Source of the DNA: Candidatus Nitrosocosmicus arcticus
GTDB lineage: Archaea; Thermoproteota; Nitrososphaeria; Nitrososphaerales; Nitrososphaeraceae
Direction: 5' to 3'
Assembly (NCBI RefSeq): GCF_007826885.1
Contig: NZ_ML675588.1
Span: 5,762-69,761, forward strand
Length of the DNA stretch: 64,000 nucleotides
Below are positions 26,398 to 36,210 of the stretch, one piece after another (the stretch's first letter is position 1; each line of letters starts with the position of its first letter). The notes under the pieces were generated by a model that had not been told where the DNA came from, did not search any database, and saw nothing but the letters and a program-made list of their open reading frames with translations. A program made the translations under genes and the position numbers.

Positions 26398-27984
26398 TTG
26401 GTATTTGAGGTGAAATGTACTGATTTAGCTGCTCGGATCGGTAAATTAACCACTCCTCATGGTTCTTTTGAAACTCCATCTTTTATACCTGTAATTCATC
26501 CAGTCAAACAACAAATCAGCCCAAGTTTTTTAAAAAGTCTTGGCTTTGAATGTATAATAACAAATGCCTATATAGCATTCAAGTTTTATGGTGAAAAAGC
26601 CGAAAAACAGGGAATTCATCAAATCGTTAATTTTGATGGACCTATAATGACAGATTCAGGGGGTTACCAAGTGCTAGAATATGGTAAAGTCAATGTAACA
26701 CCTTCGATAATGGCCCAATTTGAACTTGATATTGGTAGTGATATTCCAGTTCCATTAGATAAACCAACAGGCTACGGTTTGCCTTATAATACGGCCAAAT
26801 CCTATGTGGATGAAACTATTTCAAATATAGATGAAACAATCGATATCATAAGGAAAAATCGAGCTGATCAGAATGATGATAATAGCAATGATGATATTTT
26901 ATCATCAAAAGGTGAAATATGGACCGGAACAATCCAGGGAGCTGAGCATTTTGATCTAGTACGGTATTCCGCCTCACTTTTGGATAAAAAGGGCTTTTCA
27001 TTTTTTGCAATCGGTAGCCCAGTTGAACTGATGGAAGCTTACGAGTTTTCTACGCTCGCCCGTCTCATAGAAGCTACCAAATTATCCATACCAAACAAGC
27101 CTATCCATTTATTTGGTGCAGGTCATCCCTTAACAATACCTCTTGCTGTTGCATTAGGTTGTGATACATTTGATTCCGCATCGTATATTTTGTACGCAAA
27201 AGCTAATCGTTATATGAGTCCTTCAGGGACACTGAGGTTAGAAGATCTTTCATATTTACCGTGCTGCTGTCCTGTTTGCTCATATTATTCAGTTAAAGAG
27301 TTGATCGAGGAAATCCCTCAAACCAGAATTATTAATCTTGCTAAACATAATTTGTATGTTCTAAAACAGGAGATGTCTGCAGTAAAGCAATCAATTTATG
27401 ATGGTAGGCTTTGGGAATACGTACTACAAAAAGCAAGATCTCATCCCAAATTAATGGATGCGATTCATGCAATTAAGAATTTTGAATATATTCAACAAAA
27501 TACTCCTGTCTTCAAGCAAAAGGCAATCTATTTGTTTGAACCAATAGATCAGTTTAGACCAGAGCTAAAAAATTATCGCAATATGCTAATTGATAACTAC
27601 AAATCGCCCAGCAATAATATCTTACTTTTATATCCAGATCAGGGGATAAGACCATTCTATTCCTCCTCTGTATTACAAAAACTTTCCAGTACATTTCCTG
27701 ATGCTTCTATTTGTCTTTATAATCCTTTTTTTGGCTTGATTCCAGTTGAAATATCAGATATTTATCCTACCTCTCATAATATCTTTACAAAACATTTTGA
27801 CGAATATGACCCTAAAAGTTATACTGAATTCCTGAAATTATTAAACTCTTTCTTAAAAAATAATACTTTTAAATCAATTCATATAATTGCTAATAAGTTC
27901 ATTAAAAAATTACTCCCTATTATTGAACTCCCAAAGGAGACTGAAGTCATAATTGAAGATTTTATTGGTTATAAATTAGATTAA
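26398..27984 (+). CDS. tgtA: Archaeosine tRNA-guanine transglycosylase
   Basis: ArcTGT swaps guanine 15 of the tRNA D-loop for preQ0, the first step toward archaeosine. The 528-residue frame starts at TTG 26398 with FEVKCTDLAARIGKLTTPHG. Catalytic Asp86 lies in MTDSGGYQVLEYG, with GCDTFDSASY (254-263) supplying the second active-site Asp. The zinc site is CCCPVC (289-294) plus His317, the C-x-C-x2-C-x22-H pattern. After the TGT core about 200 residues remain, enough for the C1/C2 domains, but no PUA-like end (no EGRxLA-type motif) is visible. It is therefore shorter than the 580-residue euryarchaeal enzyme. Probably co-transcribed with the Sm-like gene. Confidence 0.93.
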   Translation: MVFEVKCTDLAARIGKLTTPHGSFETPSFIPVIHPVKQQISPSFLKSLGFECIITNAYIAFKFYGEKAEKQGIHQIVNFDGPIMTDSGGYQVLEYGKVNVTPSIMAQFELDIGSDIPVPLDKPTGYGLPYNTAKSYVDETISNIDETIDIIRKNRADQNDDNSNDDILSSKGEIWTGTIQGAEHFDLVRYSASLLDKKGFSFFAIGSPVELMEAYEFSTLARLIEATKLSIPNKPIHLFGAGHPLTIPLAVALGCDTFDSASYILYAKANRYMSPSGTLRLEDLSYLPCCCPVCSYYSVKELIEEIPQTRIINLAKHNLYVLKQEMSAVKQSIYDGRLWEYVLQKARSHPKLMDAIHAIKNFEYIQQNTPVFKQKAIYLFEPIDQFRPELKNYRNMLIDNYKSPSNNILLLYPDQGIRPFYSSSVLQKLSSTFPDASICLYNPFFGLIPVEISDIYPTSHNIFTKHFDEYDPKSYTEFLKLLNSFLKNNTFKSIHIIANKFIKKLLPIIELPKETEVIIEDFIGYKLD

Positions 27985-28050
27985 GTTAGAATAAATGGAA
28001 TGATTTGGATTTCTATTTTATGATTCTGTAGTATGATTGGATAGAAATAA

Positions 28051-28713
28051 TTAAAATTTAGCGCCTACGCTATCTTTAATTTCTTTAGATAATTCTGTAT
28101 ATCCATTTTTATCTATTATTACTGCGTTTATGCTGTCTCCGGTACCTGCATTTCTTCTAATTGCTGCGGCAATGGCTTGAATTGCTACTTTATAAGCTTC
28201 ATTTACGCTCATTCCTTCTTTAAATTCTGACTCTAAATATCCATATGCAACGGGGGACCCACTACCAGTTGAAATAAAGCTTTCTGTAGTCATCGAACCG
28301 AATAAATCTATATTATAAATTTGTCCTTTTTGCTGACGAAAATCAAATCCTCCCATGATAATTTGAACATAAAAGGGAAAGTATCTTTGATTAAATAGAA
28401 TGTTGGAACAGAGTCTTGCAGCAGAACTGACTGGAATGGGCTCTTTTTTAGATAATCTGTATATATTTGCGTTGTATCTCATTGTATCAACTAGATTTTG
28501 AGCATCTGCAACACCACCTGCAATTGTCATACCTAAATGATTATCAACTTTTTGTATTTTCATTACATGCCTGTCTGCAATAAATAATCCTGCACTTGCT
28601 CTTGTATCTGCAGCTAATACTACACCATCACTACAGGTAAGAGCACAAGTAGTTGTTCCTTTTTTAATTTGATCTAAAATTTGTTGAGGATATCGATCAT
28701 CATTAACATGCAT
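28051..28713 (-). CDS. psmB: 20S proteasome beta subunit
   Basis: The beta subunit forms the proteolytic chamber of the archaeal 20S proteasome. The 220-residue precursor has a 19-residue propeptide ending QIKKG. Thr20 becomes the catalytic Thr1 (TTTCALTCSDGVVLAAD), Asp36 equals Asp17 and Lys52 equals Lys33, all at the expected spacing. GGVADAQNLVDT and the GSGSPVAYGYLE loop match the family. With the active Thr, this is a catalytic rather than a degenerate subunit. The gene is divergent from leuC across a 98-base spacer. Confidence 0.96.
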   Translation of the reverse strand: MHVNDDRYPQQILDQIKKGTTTCALTCSDGVVLAADTRASAGLFIADRHVMKIQKVDNHLGMTIAGGVADAQNLVDTMRYNANIYRLSKKEPIPVSSAARLCSNILFNQRYFPFYVQIIMGGFDFRQQKGQIYNIDLFGSMTTESFISTGSGSPVAYGYLESEFKEGMSVNEAYKVAIQAIAAAIRRNAGTGDSINAVIIDKNGYTELSKEIKDSVGAKF

Positions 28714-28811
28714 TTATATCAAATGCTAAAAGACTACATTTAAGCATTGTTAATTCTCAATTAATTATAAAATAATTATTATTATAGTCCTTTTGTTATT
28801 ATATCTTATAG

Positions 28812-30227
28812 TTGGCACAAACTCTATACGACAAGATTTGGGATAATCACGTAGTATATTCTGATGAAAGTAGTGATTTGTCGCTTTTATATATTGATAG
28901 ACATTATGTGCATGAAGTAACTTCACCTCAAGCTTTTGATGGCCTTAGGATTAACGAGAGAAGTGTTAGAAGACCTGATCTTACTTTTGCTACTGTAGAT
29001 CATAACGTTCCAACTACGAACCGGTCCTTGCCCATTGTGGATCAAATCTCATCGTTACAGATAAAAACATTGGAAAATAATTGCAAAGAATTTGGAATAA
29101 GACTTTTTGATATTCATGATAAGTATCAAGGGATAGTTCATGTAATTGGCCCAGAATTGGGATTGACGCTCCCAGGAAGTACGATTGTTTGTGGTGATAG
29201 CCATACCTCTACTCACGGGGCATTTGGATCCCTGGCTTTTGGTATAGGTACCAGTGAAGTAGAACATGTATTGGCGACTCAATGTCTATGGATGAAAAAG
29301 TCAAAAAATTTTGAAATAGTTTTGAATGGCGGTTTAAAGCAAAACCATGCTATATCTTCTAAAGATGTTATATTAAACATTATTAGAAAAATAGGTACAT
29401 CTGGTGGGTCAGGATCAGTGATTGAATATAAGGGAAACTACATTTCATCCCTCACAATGGAAAAACGCATGACTATTTGTAATATGTCTATCGAAGCAGG
29501 TGCTCGAGCAGGTCTTGTTGCTCCAGATGATATTACTTTTGAATATGTAAGGGGAAGAGTCTTTTCTCCCAAAAATGAATTATTTGATAAACAAATAGAG
29601 AATTGGAAGGATCTCAGATCTGATAACGGAGCGCAATACGATAAGACTTTCTCCATTGATATCGATAATCTTGCTCCTCAAGTTACTTGGGGCACTAATC
29701 CAGCTATGACTATCGATGTGGACTCTGCAATACCTTCTCCTGATGAATATTCTAAAGGAAATGATGATGAAAAAAAATCTGCTATTAAGGCCCTCGAATA
29801 CATGAATCTGAAACCGGGTTTACCAATTACTGATATTTCCGTGGATCGAGTTTTTATCGGTTCTTGTACAAATGCAAGGTTGGAAGATTTAATCGAAGCT
29901 TCTAATGCGGTGAAAGGAAAAAAAGTGTCTTCTAATGTTAAAGCAATGGTCGTCCCCGGATCACAGCAGGTAAAAATTGCTGCCGAAAAGTTGGGGTTGG
30001 ATAAAATTTTTATCAATGCTGGTTTTGATTGGAGAGAGCCCGGGTGTAGTATGTGTTTAGGCATGAATCCTGATATACTTCAAGCTGGTGAAAGATGTGC
30101 TAGCACTTCAAATAGAAATTTTGAAGGACGTCAAGGTACCGGGGGACGTACTCACCTTGTTAGTCCTTTGATGGCTGCGGCCGCTGCAATAGCCGGAAAG
30201 TTTGTTGATGTGAGAGAATGGGTTTAA
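28812..30227 (+). CDS. leuC: 3-isopropylmalate dehydratase large subunit
   Basis: LeuC with LeuD converts 2-isopropylmalate to 3-isopropylmalate in leucine synthesis, using a 4Fe-4S cluster. The 471-residue frame starts at TTG 28812 with [12 protein letters not shown]. Cluster cysteines are visible in [13 protein letters not shown] and [11 protein letters not shown], and the [13 protein letters not shown] block is present. Length and wording match the bacterial-type LeuC (about 466-470 residues) rather than the shorter archaeal HacA/LeuC form of about 420. leuD follows by 36 bases, forming an operon. Confidence 0.95.
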   Translation: MAQTLYDKIWDNHVVYSDESSDLSLLYIDRHYVHEVTSPQAFDGLRINERSVRRPDLTFATVDHNVPTTNRSLPIVDQISSLQIKTLENNCKEFGIRLFDIHDKYQGIVHVIGPELGLTLPGSTIVCGDSHTSTHGAFGSLAFGIGTSEVEHVLATQCLWMKKSKNFEIVLNGGLKQNHAISSKDVILNIIRKIGTSGGSGSVIEYKGNYISSLTMEKRMTICNMSIEAGARAGLVAPDDITFEYVRGRVFSPKNELFDKQIENWKDLRSDNGAQYDKTFSIDIDNLAPQVTWGTNPAMTIDVDSAIPSPDEYSKGNDDEKKSAIKALEYMNLKPGLPITDISVDRVFIGSCTNARLEDLIEASNAVKGKKVSSNVKAMVVPGSQQVKIAAEKLGLDKIFINAGFDWREPGCSMCLGMNPDILQAGERCASTSNRNFEGRQGTGGRTHLVSPLMAAAAAIAGKFVDVREWV

Positions 30228-30263
30228 GTTTGATTTATTACAGATAAAAATTACTGGTGAACT

Positions 30264-30866
30264 ATGGAACCTTTTAAGAATCTGACAAGCAAGGTAGTTC
30301 CGCTTGATATTGCGAATATTGATACAGATCAGATCATTCCAAAGCAATTCTTAAAACTTTTGGGCAAAACTGGATACGGTGAATATTTATTTTTTAATTG
30401 GCGTTATGATAACCAGGGAATACCATTAGAGGATTTTGTATTAAACTCGCCCCTATTTAGTGGAAGACAGATTCTCTTAACGCGTGAGAATTTTGGTATA
30501 GGAAGCTCAAGAGAGCATGCGGTCTGGGCCCTTAAGGATTACGGATTCAAAGTAATACTTGGGGTATCTTTTGCAGATATTTTTTACAATAATTGTTCTA
30601 AAAATGGTGTTTTGGTCATCAAAATGGACAAAAATACAATCGAGGATTTCTTTTCCTCCAAAATAAACGAAAACTTTGAAATTGACTTAATACAACAACA
30701 AATTAAGATAAATTCTGAAGTCTTTGGTTTTGATGTTGATCCTACGTTAAAAAATTACTTGGTAAATGGATTAGATGAAATTTCCAAAACTCTAGAACTA
30801 GGAAATCATATCAAGAAATATGAGGATAAGAATAAAGTTTCTGTGGAATATGAAAGTATGATATAA
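30264..30866 (+). CDS. leuD: 3-isopropylmalate dehydratase small subunit
   Basis: LeuD is the swivel subunit of isopropylmalate isomerase. The 200-residue protein carries IDTDQIIPKQFLK (substrate specificity region), LLTRENFGIGSSREHAVWAL and GVSFADIFYNNCSKNGVL, which are signature blocks. The length is that of the bacterial type (about 200) rather than the archaeal type (about 160-170), in keeping with the neighbouring leuC. ATG start at 30264, just downstream of leuC; the two subunits are surely co-translated. Confidence 0.95.
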   Translation: MEPFKNLTSKVVPLDIANIDTDQIIPKQFLKLLGKTGYGEYLFFNWRYDNQGIPLEDFVLNSPLFSGRQILLTRENFGIGSSREHAVWALKDYGFKVILGVSFADIFYNNCSKNGVLVIKMDKNTIEDFFSSKINENFEIDLIQQQIKINSEVFGFDVDPTLKNYLVNGLDEISKTLELGNHIKKYEDKNKVSVEYESMI

Positions 30867-30990
30867 ACATTAAGATGAAATATTATAGAAAAAAAAATAG
30901 TTGAATTTACAAAGGGTAAATCTAATTAAATTTATTACTGTCACGATTGAAGAGTTTCTTATAAGATATATAACTACTATTTTTTAAGAT

Positions 30991-31284
30991 ATGAAAATAA
31001 TTACATCAAAATTGACTCTGTTAATCATACTATCGACAATTATTATTGTTGGTAATTTGACGATTTCACAAACCAGTATGGCTGATAATATTGATGAAAG
31101 TTCTATATCTTTACACCCTATTTCTGCACAAAACCTTGATGCTACTTCTGATTCTAGTCAATATCATGACTCTTTTATTTGGTCAAATCCAAGTTCTTCT
31201 AAAATGACTGATGTTTTAACTGCTAGTTTTACAAATATCCTTGATACACAAATTTACACCGGTTTAGACAAGATTGCAAACTAA
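30991..31284 (+). CDS. Small exported protein of unknown function
   Basis: A 97-residue protein with a signal peptide (KIITSKLTLLIILSTIIIVGNLTISQ) ending near SMADNI. The mature part is only about 65 residues, Ser/Asp-rich, and has no cysteines or known motif. A TATA-like GATATATAAC lies 17-26 bases before the ATG, supporting expression. It converges on the PsbP-like gene across a T-rich spacer of 14 bases. Confidence 0.55.
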   Translation: MKIITSKLTLLIILSTIIIVGNLTISQTSMADNIDESSISLHPISAQNLDATSDSSQYHDSFIWSNPSSSKMTDVLTASFTNILDTQIYTGLDKIAN

Positions 31285-31293
31285 CAAAACGTC

Positions 31294-31300
31294 TTTTTTT
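31294..31300 (+). terminator. T7 tract ending the small exported-protein gene
   Basis: Seven consecutive T follow the stop codon of the plus-strand gene by about 10 bases. Archaeal RNA polymerase often terminates at such T tracts without a hairpin. Inference from sequence only. Confidence 0.35.
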
Positions 31301-31952
31301 AGATTGACAGATGAACATTCGTGAACATCTTGTCAAAAATTAAGATGTATTTGTCAAATTCCTTTTGCTCAGCTAAAAGGGAAAAAATATAGATATTATT
31401 GTTAATAGTCAAAAAAATCTGTTTAGTTTTAAACAAAAAGCCTGCATTTTCAAAGCTGTATGTTATACTCTCAGCAGTTTTGTTTATGCTATCAATATAT
31501 ACGGTGGATATGTTGTCAAATCTAAATCCATGATTCTGATTCACAAGTTTCTGAACTACATCTTGTGTATTGATGCTTTCATTGATTGTAAAGTTATTTT
31601 TTGGTTTCAATATATCCAAGACGATGTTTTCTTGAAAGAGATCTTCAGGGTTTTCTTTTGGCGATAGAAATACTATTATATCATTAGTCTGATTTTCGTC
31701 ATTCTTTTTATCTTCAACAATCTCCCAATCTGCGGGATATATTATGCTTAGAGTGCTATCATCCGTTGTGTAATTTGACCAAATAGTTTCTTGAGCTAAT
31801 GCTTTATTCACTGTAAAAAAAGAAAGTTCCTTTGTAGTGTCTAATAGGCTATTGTGGCCAAACCCACTATAAAAAAACAAGAGTAATACACATGGTAATG
31901 CGAAAATTATTAAGTTGACTTTCCCAATATACATACTGAATTCTATTACCAT
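31299..31952 (-). CDS. PsbP-superfamily exported protein
   Basis: The 217-residue protein has an N-terminal hydrophobic helix (KVNLIIFALPCVLLLFFYSGFG) with a Cys, then a linker and a PsbP-like domain. Visible elements are WSNYTTDDSTLSIIYPADWE, the conserved YPxDWE entry, VFLSPKENPEDLFQENIVLD, and the final strand pair TKQIFLTINNNIYIFSL. PsbP-like proteins are numerous in thaumarchaea and are thought to be extracellular or membrane-bound, but their function is unknown. It is convergent with the small exported-protein gene and divergent from eif6 (92 bases between starts). Confidence 0.7.
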   Translation of the reverse strand: MVIEFSMYIGKVNLIIFALPCVLLLFFYSGFGHNSLLDTTKELSFFTVNKALAQETIWSNYTTDDSTLSIIYPADWEIVEDKKNDENQTNDIIVFLSPKENPEDLFQENIVLDILKPKNNFTINESINTQDVVQKLVNQNHGFRFDNISTVYIDSINKTAESITYSFENAGFLFKTKQIFLTINNNIYIFSLLAEQKEFDKYILIFDKMFTNVHLSI

Positions 31953-32044
31953 ATTATAATTAGTATTTTTTACATTTCTATTTATTATTATATTACTCTT
32001 TAATCAATAGGTTCATATGATAATCTACCTATGTTCTAAATTAT

Positions 32045-32710
32045 TTGGGTATTTTCAGGTATGACTTGTATAAAAGTCCTAATGTAGGTATATTTGCAAA
32101 ATCTAACGATAAACTAGTTTTACTTCCACATGGTTATGCTGAGACGAAGTTTAAGAAAATAACGGAAATTTTAGAAGTGAATCCAATTTTTGTTTCTATA
32201 GCAGGAAATAGAATAATTGGTCCTATGGTGGTCCTAAATAATAATGGAATGCTGCTGCCTTCAACAGCATCAGAGGATGAGGTGGTGCATCTAAAACATG
32301 AAACTGGATTGAATGTATCCAAGCTAGATTCAAAATTGACGGCTATAGGCAATCTAATATCCACTAATGATAAAGGAGCAATAGTGTCTCCATTATTCAA
32401 GAATGAGTTTGATAAACAAATAGGTGATGTTTTAGGAGTAGAGGCTCACACCATGTCTGTTGCTGATTTCAATCAAACTGGTTCGCTCATTGTATCAACA
32501 AATGGTGGTGCTGCCGTACATCCAAAGGCCACAGAGAAGGAGGTCGAAATTATTTCATCAGTCTTAAAGGTGGAGGTAGAACCTTTAACTATCAATGGTG
32601 GTATTCCGTATCTATCATCGGGCATTGTTTGGAACACTCAGTCTTTGATTGTAGGTAATCTGACCACAGGGCCAGAATTAATAATGTTGAGTAGGGCGTT
32701 CAAAATGTAG
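32045..32710 (+). CDS. eif6: Translation initiation factor 6
   Basis: aIF6 binds the large ribosomal subunit and prevents premature joining with the small subunit. The 221-residue protein shows the five-fold pseudo-repeat of the family, with blocks such as SPNVGIFAKSNDKLVLLP, GNRIIGPMVVLNNNGMLLP, STNDKGAIVSPLF and GGIPYLSSGIVWNTQSLIVG. The TTG at 32045 gives the right N-terminus. In many archaea this gene sits with L31e/L39e and rpl18a; here it stands alone. Confidence 0.95.
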   Translation: MGIFRYDLYKSPNVGIFAKSNDKLVLLPHGYAETKFKKITEILEVNPIFVSIAGNRIIGPMVVLNNNGMLLPSTASEDEVVHLKHETGLNVSKLDSKLTAIGNLISTNDKGAIVSPLFKNEFDKQIGDVLGVEAHTMSVADFNQTGSLIVSTNGGAAVHPKATEKEVEIISSVLKVEVEPLTINGGIPYLSSGIVWNTQSLIVGNLTTGPELIMLSRAFKM

Positions 32711-32824
32711 TATTTTCAACGTCTGGTGACCTTGATCGTAAATCAAATTTTCATACTATTAAAGTAAATCATTTATTTGTACTTTTGAAGATGATGGTGG
32801 ATATTCAGTCATCTATAAATTTAA

Positions 32825-33163
32825 TTAATTACCGAATTTCTTTATACTTTTAAGGATATTCTTGGATGTTTTTTTAATACCTTTTAATTCTTTTAGAACT
32901 TGTCTTTCGTAATACGAGAGCTGTTCGTTTTCTTTATTGTCTAATTCTGTTAAAATAGAACTTGATACGTTGATACCGTCCTTTTTTATAGGATCTACTG
33001 CATCCTTATTTTCCTTTTTGATTTTACTGTTTTCTACATTTTTTTTATTGTTTTTTATAAGATCTACTGCATCCTTATTTTCCTTTTTGATTTTACTGTT
33101 TTCTACATTTTTTTTATTATTATTACTATTAATTACCATATTTGTTATATAATCTACTCTCAT
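32825..33163 (-). CDS. Lys/Asn-rich protein with 23-residue duplication
   Basis: A 112-residue, highly charged product. Two 23-residue near-identical units (KKNVENSKIKKENKDAVD core) occupy the middle, encoded by a 69-base DNA duplication. The last 40 residues (QLSYYERQVLKELKGIKKTSKNILKSIKK) form a basic helix. No signal peptide or catalytic motif. Composition makes the coding assignment uncertain, but the conserved frame through both repeat units supports it. Convergent with eif6. Confidence 0.5.
   Translation of the reverse strand: MRVDYITNMVINSNNNKKNVENSKIKKENKDAVDLIKNNKKNVENSKIKKENKDAVDPIKKDGINVSSSILTELDNKENEQLSYYERQVLKELKGIKKTSKNILKSIKKFGN
32992..33120. repeat. 69-bp direct duplication
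   Basis: GATCTACTGCATCCTTATTT begins at 32992 and again at 33061. The copies are nearly identical for about 60 bases before they diverge in a T/A-rich end. The period (69) is a multiple of three and keeps the frame of the Lys/Asn-rich protein. Confidence 0.75.
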
Positions 33164-33565
33164 AATAAATATCTTAATTATTTTAGTTTTTATTGAGTTT
33201 ACAAGGTTTATTCCAAAAGCATATCATCTGAAAAAAAATCTAAAATTGCTCTTCCAGACAAATTTGTGATTTTAGATACAGATTTTCATTTCATATTAGT
33301 CGTAGCATAGCATAGCAGTTCGCACGAAACTAAAATTACAAACCAAAACTAAATCCTAGCCGTTATATGAATCGCATCCTACAAAATGATGTTTAATAAA
33401 ATCCTACATGAATGCTTAGAAATAATTTAAACATTAGTGGTGAGTCAATTAGGCATTCTAAGAGCCTGATTTATTTAGTCTAAATATTTCAATGGACCTG
33501 GTATGTAAAATATTGATATTGATATAGACTATATACAATATGACTATAAGAAATACAAACTATGT
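33164..33565. other. Spacer without recognised gene
   Basis: About 400 AT-rich bases. A short repeat CATAGCATAGCA near 33306 is the only pattern seen. No frame or RNA fold could be supported. Confidence 0.4.
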
Positions 33566-33805
33566 TTGTACATGAATCCGCAAATGTTCGTGGACTGTGA
33601 ACTTGATAAATTAAACGAGCTAAAAGATAATTATAAATGGCTTTATTCCAATTATGAAGTTTTTAGAAAAGATTACAAGAATCAATTTGTAGCAGTAAAA
33701 GATGAAGAGCATTTAGACAATGATATTAATCTGGAGAGATTATTACAAAGATTAAAACAAAATAATTTCAATGGGCCAATTGCAATTGAGTACATCTATG
33801 GTTAA
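33566..33805 (+). CDS. Small DUF5678-like protein
   Basis: The 79-residue product carries WLYSNYEVFRKDYKNQFVAV, then KDEEHLDNDINLERLLQRLK and a final strand AIEYIYG. This order (helix, FVAVKD strand, -LEELL- helix, IEY strand) matches the small DUF5678-type domain found in many archaea. Function unknown; often regulatory or toxin-antitoxin-adjacent in other genomes, but no partner is seen here. The first codon could be TTG at 33566 or, more likely, the ATG at 33572. Confidence 0.55.
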   Translation: MYMNPQMFVDCELDKLNELKDNYKWLYSNYEVFRKDYKNQFVAVKDEEHLDNDINLERLLQRLKQNNFNGPIAIEYIYG

Positions 33806-34070
33806 TTCCTTTACTTTTTCTTACAGTACGAAACTGGTTCACTACTATACAATTTTATATCATTTCAAGTAATATCATTTTTGTTACTATGATTAATAAG
33901 ATACCTTTTATCTTTTAAATAAATCTCGGAAGAATGGATGTAAACAAAACCCTTTAGAATCAATTAATTATGTGAACCTGGATAAACCTTAAAGGGAAAG
34001 TCTTATATGGCAAAATTCTTCATTGTTGAAATCTTGTACAACCAAAGATACAACTTTATTTTCACTTTGT

Positions 34071-34391
34071 CTAATTACAAATTTGTGATTTATGCTTTTG
34101 GTACATACTAGAGTAATAGTTATGGCTGTATACCACATCTTCTCTTGGAATTATGACCTCCTTTACTGATACTGTAGCTGGTGACAAATTAATAATATAT
34201 TTTCTATTACAGTTAATATTATAAACAGATGTGTATTGGAATTTTCCTGTTTTTTCAAAAGTTATCTCATGACCATGAATGTCCATGTAACTTTCATTTA
34301 GAATTTCGGATATTTTTAGCTTTAATCCGTCAGTCATTTTTTTCATTTTATCTTGTCTAATTATGAGTTTACTCATCAGCATTATTATCAT
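34071..34391 (-). CDS. Small conserved-looking protein of unknown function
   Basis: A 106-residue frame beginning MIIMLMSKLII; the internal Met at residue 6 is an alternative start. The sequence mixes a helical first half (KMKKMTDGLKLKISEILNES) with a strand-rich second half (EITFEKTGKFQYTSVYNI, KYIINLSPATVSVKEVIIPRED) and a His/Tyr-rich end. Composition suggests a real folded protein. No family recognised and no neighbour link. Confidence 0.45.
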   Translation of the reverse strand: MIIMLMSKLIIRQDKMKKMTDGLKLKISEILNESYMDIHGHEITFEKTGKFQYTSVYNINCNRKYIINLSPATVSVKEVIIPREDVVYSHNYYSSMYQKHKSQICN

Positions 34392-34764
34392 GTTTCAATA
34401 TATTATCAGTAGATAACATAGATTGTAATTGAATTCGTTTCAATTTACTTAAATATAACTGCGAATTGAACAAAGTGTTTGGATTAATGCATCTTTCTAA
34501 ATAGTAATGAACCTAATACCATACTACACTCCCATATAAAACAAAAAATCCAATTATATAATTAATGTAAAATATGAACAAGCAAGGATCCAGAATTTTC
34601 TGTATTGGATCCATCTTCTTGTAAAAGATTTATCGATCATTTGTCAATAAAATTAATAAATAAAAAATATATCAACATTACAAATTGATGGAGAAATATT
34701 TCTTTTAAAAGGGATCAATTCATCTAAATTCTAATCATAAAAAAATAAAGATAATGACCTGTTT

Positions 34765-36210
34765 TTAAGAGTTTGGAATATTCATGAATAACAGTTGCCC
34801 TCCTTCATTTATTGAGTGAGCTTGGACGTCCAATATCCATGTTCCTTGGCCAAAATACTCTGATGCATCTATGATTCCACTTGATTCCCATTCACCATGT
34901 TTGGCATTTTCATCCTCATGCTGGTTGACATACGCTATAGGGGTAAACTCATTTGTTTGTAAATCTATTTTGATTATCTTTGCATTATTTGTAACGTTGT
35001 ATGGAGTTGTTGCTTCAAAGCGGTTATAATCATTATGGTCCTCTTGAATCATTATACTATTTAGGCTTGTATCCAGATTATCCGGATTTATGAGTACGTT
35101 ATGCCCAGGTGCAGATTGATCATTCCCGTCTGCCATCACTTCAATCGTGACTTTAGTTGGATCAGCAGGATCGGTAAACGTGAACTTGTATATTCTACCC
35201 TCGGTGAAATTTTGACCATTTACAGAGGAGGCCGGAATAGGTTCATCGTTTTCATCTAAATCGCTACCTGTTTCAAGCATGTAAACAACATTTTCAAATC
35301 CTTGCCTTTTATCCATTGCACCATCTTCTGGTCTTATAAATTGAAATCCCCCTTTTTCTATTGCCTCGGCATGCAGATCTGTCTCATTTTGTAGTTTATG
35401 ATCCCACACCAGAGGTATAAACTTGCCACCGACTGTATTGTTGTTATAGTAAATATCAGCCCAGTTTGATGCGGTTGAATTTATAGTATCGTTATTCTCT
35501 AGACCAAACACAAATAGCTGACCTTTATCGCTTAAAAGATCGGTAGGAGAATCTGCGACATACAAGTAAACTTCTGATTCTGTGGCATCACCATCTTCAA
35601 ATCCAATCATTACTGTTTTATTAATTGTATTTGCAAAATATGGAACGGGGATAGTATTTTCATGAGAAAATTTTCCTAACCAAGGAAGTTCCTTAATGGT
35701 GTTATTTACGGTATCTATTGAAATAACAAGACCATTGTTTGTTTCTTCGTTTGTAAAGTATACTGGGTGTATAAACCCTTGTCCGTCAACTAAGTAACTA
35801 GAACACAGAGCTTCATACCCCTCTGTGCCATTGATAATTAATGTCCCGTTAATTACTGATAGATCAGATTGATTTAGTGTTATTTTGGAGACCTTTGCAA
35901 ATCCATCCTGTCCGTCCTCTGTTGCATTTTCAAGTTCATGATTTATGAATAGTTCTACTTTTCCATCTTCAAGTTGCACCGCACCTATGCCATCTGGAGC
36001 TTGGGGAAACTTGAATCCATTAGTAAGATTGTCGTTTGTAATTAGTAGAGCGGTTATGCTACTATTATTTGCTACATCAAGTGCCAAAGTAACGTAAGAC
36101 TCTTTTTGAGTCTTAAATGAATCCGCATATGCTTGTCCACTATTGATGAAAGCAAAGGGCATCAACAATAATGAACCTATAATTATTAAAGAAATATTGT
36201 TCTGTTTCAA
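34765..36210 (-). CDS. Exported DUF839/PhoX-like beta-propeller protein
   Basis: The 481-residue protein has a signal peptide (ISLIIIGSLLLMPFAFI, ending near AYADSF). Family-type blocks follow in the order seen in DUF839/PhoX proteins: GAVQLEDGKVELFINHELEN, ENTIPVPYF, GFEDGDATESEVYLYVAD, FQFIRPEDGAMDK and a late GQLLFMNIP. PhoX members are calcium-dependent phosphatases working outside the cytoplasm, but many DUF839 proteins are uncharacterised. The acidic DGD and RPEDG blocks suit metal binding. I cannot confirm the full PhoX catalytic set. It would fit the pst genes later in the window. Confidence 0.7.
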   Translation of the reverse strand: MKQNNISLIIIGSLLLMPFAFINSGQAYADSFKTQKESYVTLALDVANNSSITALLITNDNLTNGFKFPQAPDGIGAVQLEDGKVELFINHELENATEDGQDGFAKVSKITLNQSDLSVINGTLIINGTEGYEALCSSYLVDGQGFIHPVYFTNEETNNGLVISIDTVNNTIKELPWLGKFSHENTIPVPYFANTINKTVMIGFEDGDATESEVYLYVADSPTDLLSDKGQLFVFGLENNDTINSTASNWADIYYNNNTVGGKFIPLVWDHKLQNETDLHAEAIEKGGFQFIRPEDGAMDKRQGFENVVYMLETGSDLDENDEPIPASSVNGQNFTEGRIYKFTFTDPADPTKVTIEVMADGNDQSAPGHNVLINPDNLDTSLNSIMIQEDHNDYNRFEATTPYNVTNNAKIIKIDLQTNEFTPIAYVNQHEDENAKHGEWESSGIIDASEYFGQGTWILDVQAHSINEGGQLLFMNIPNS

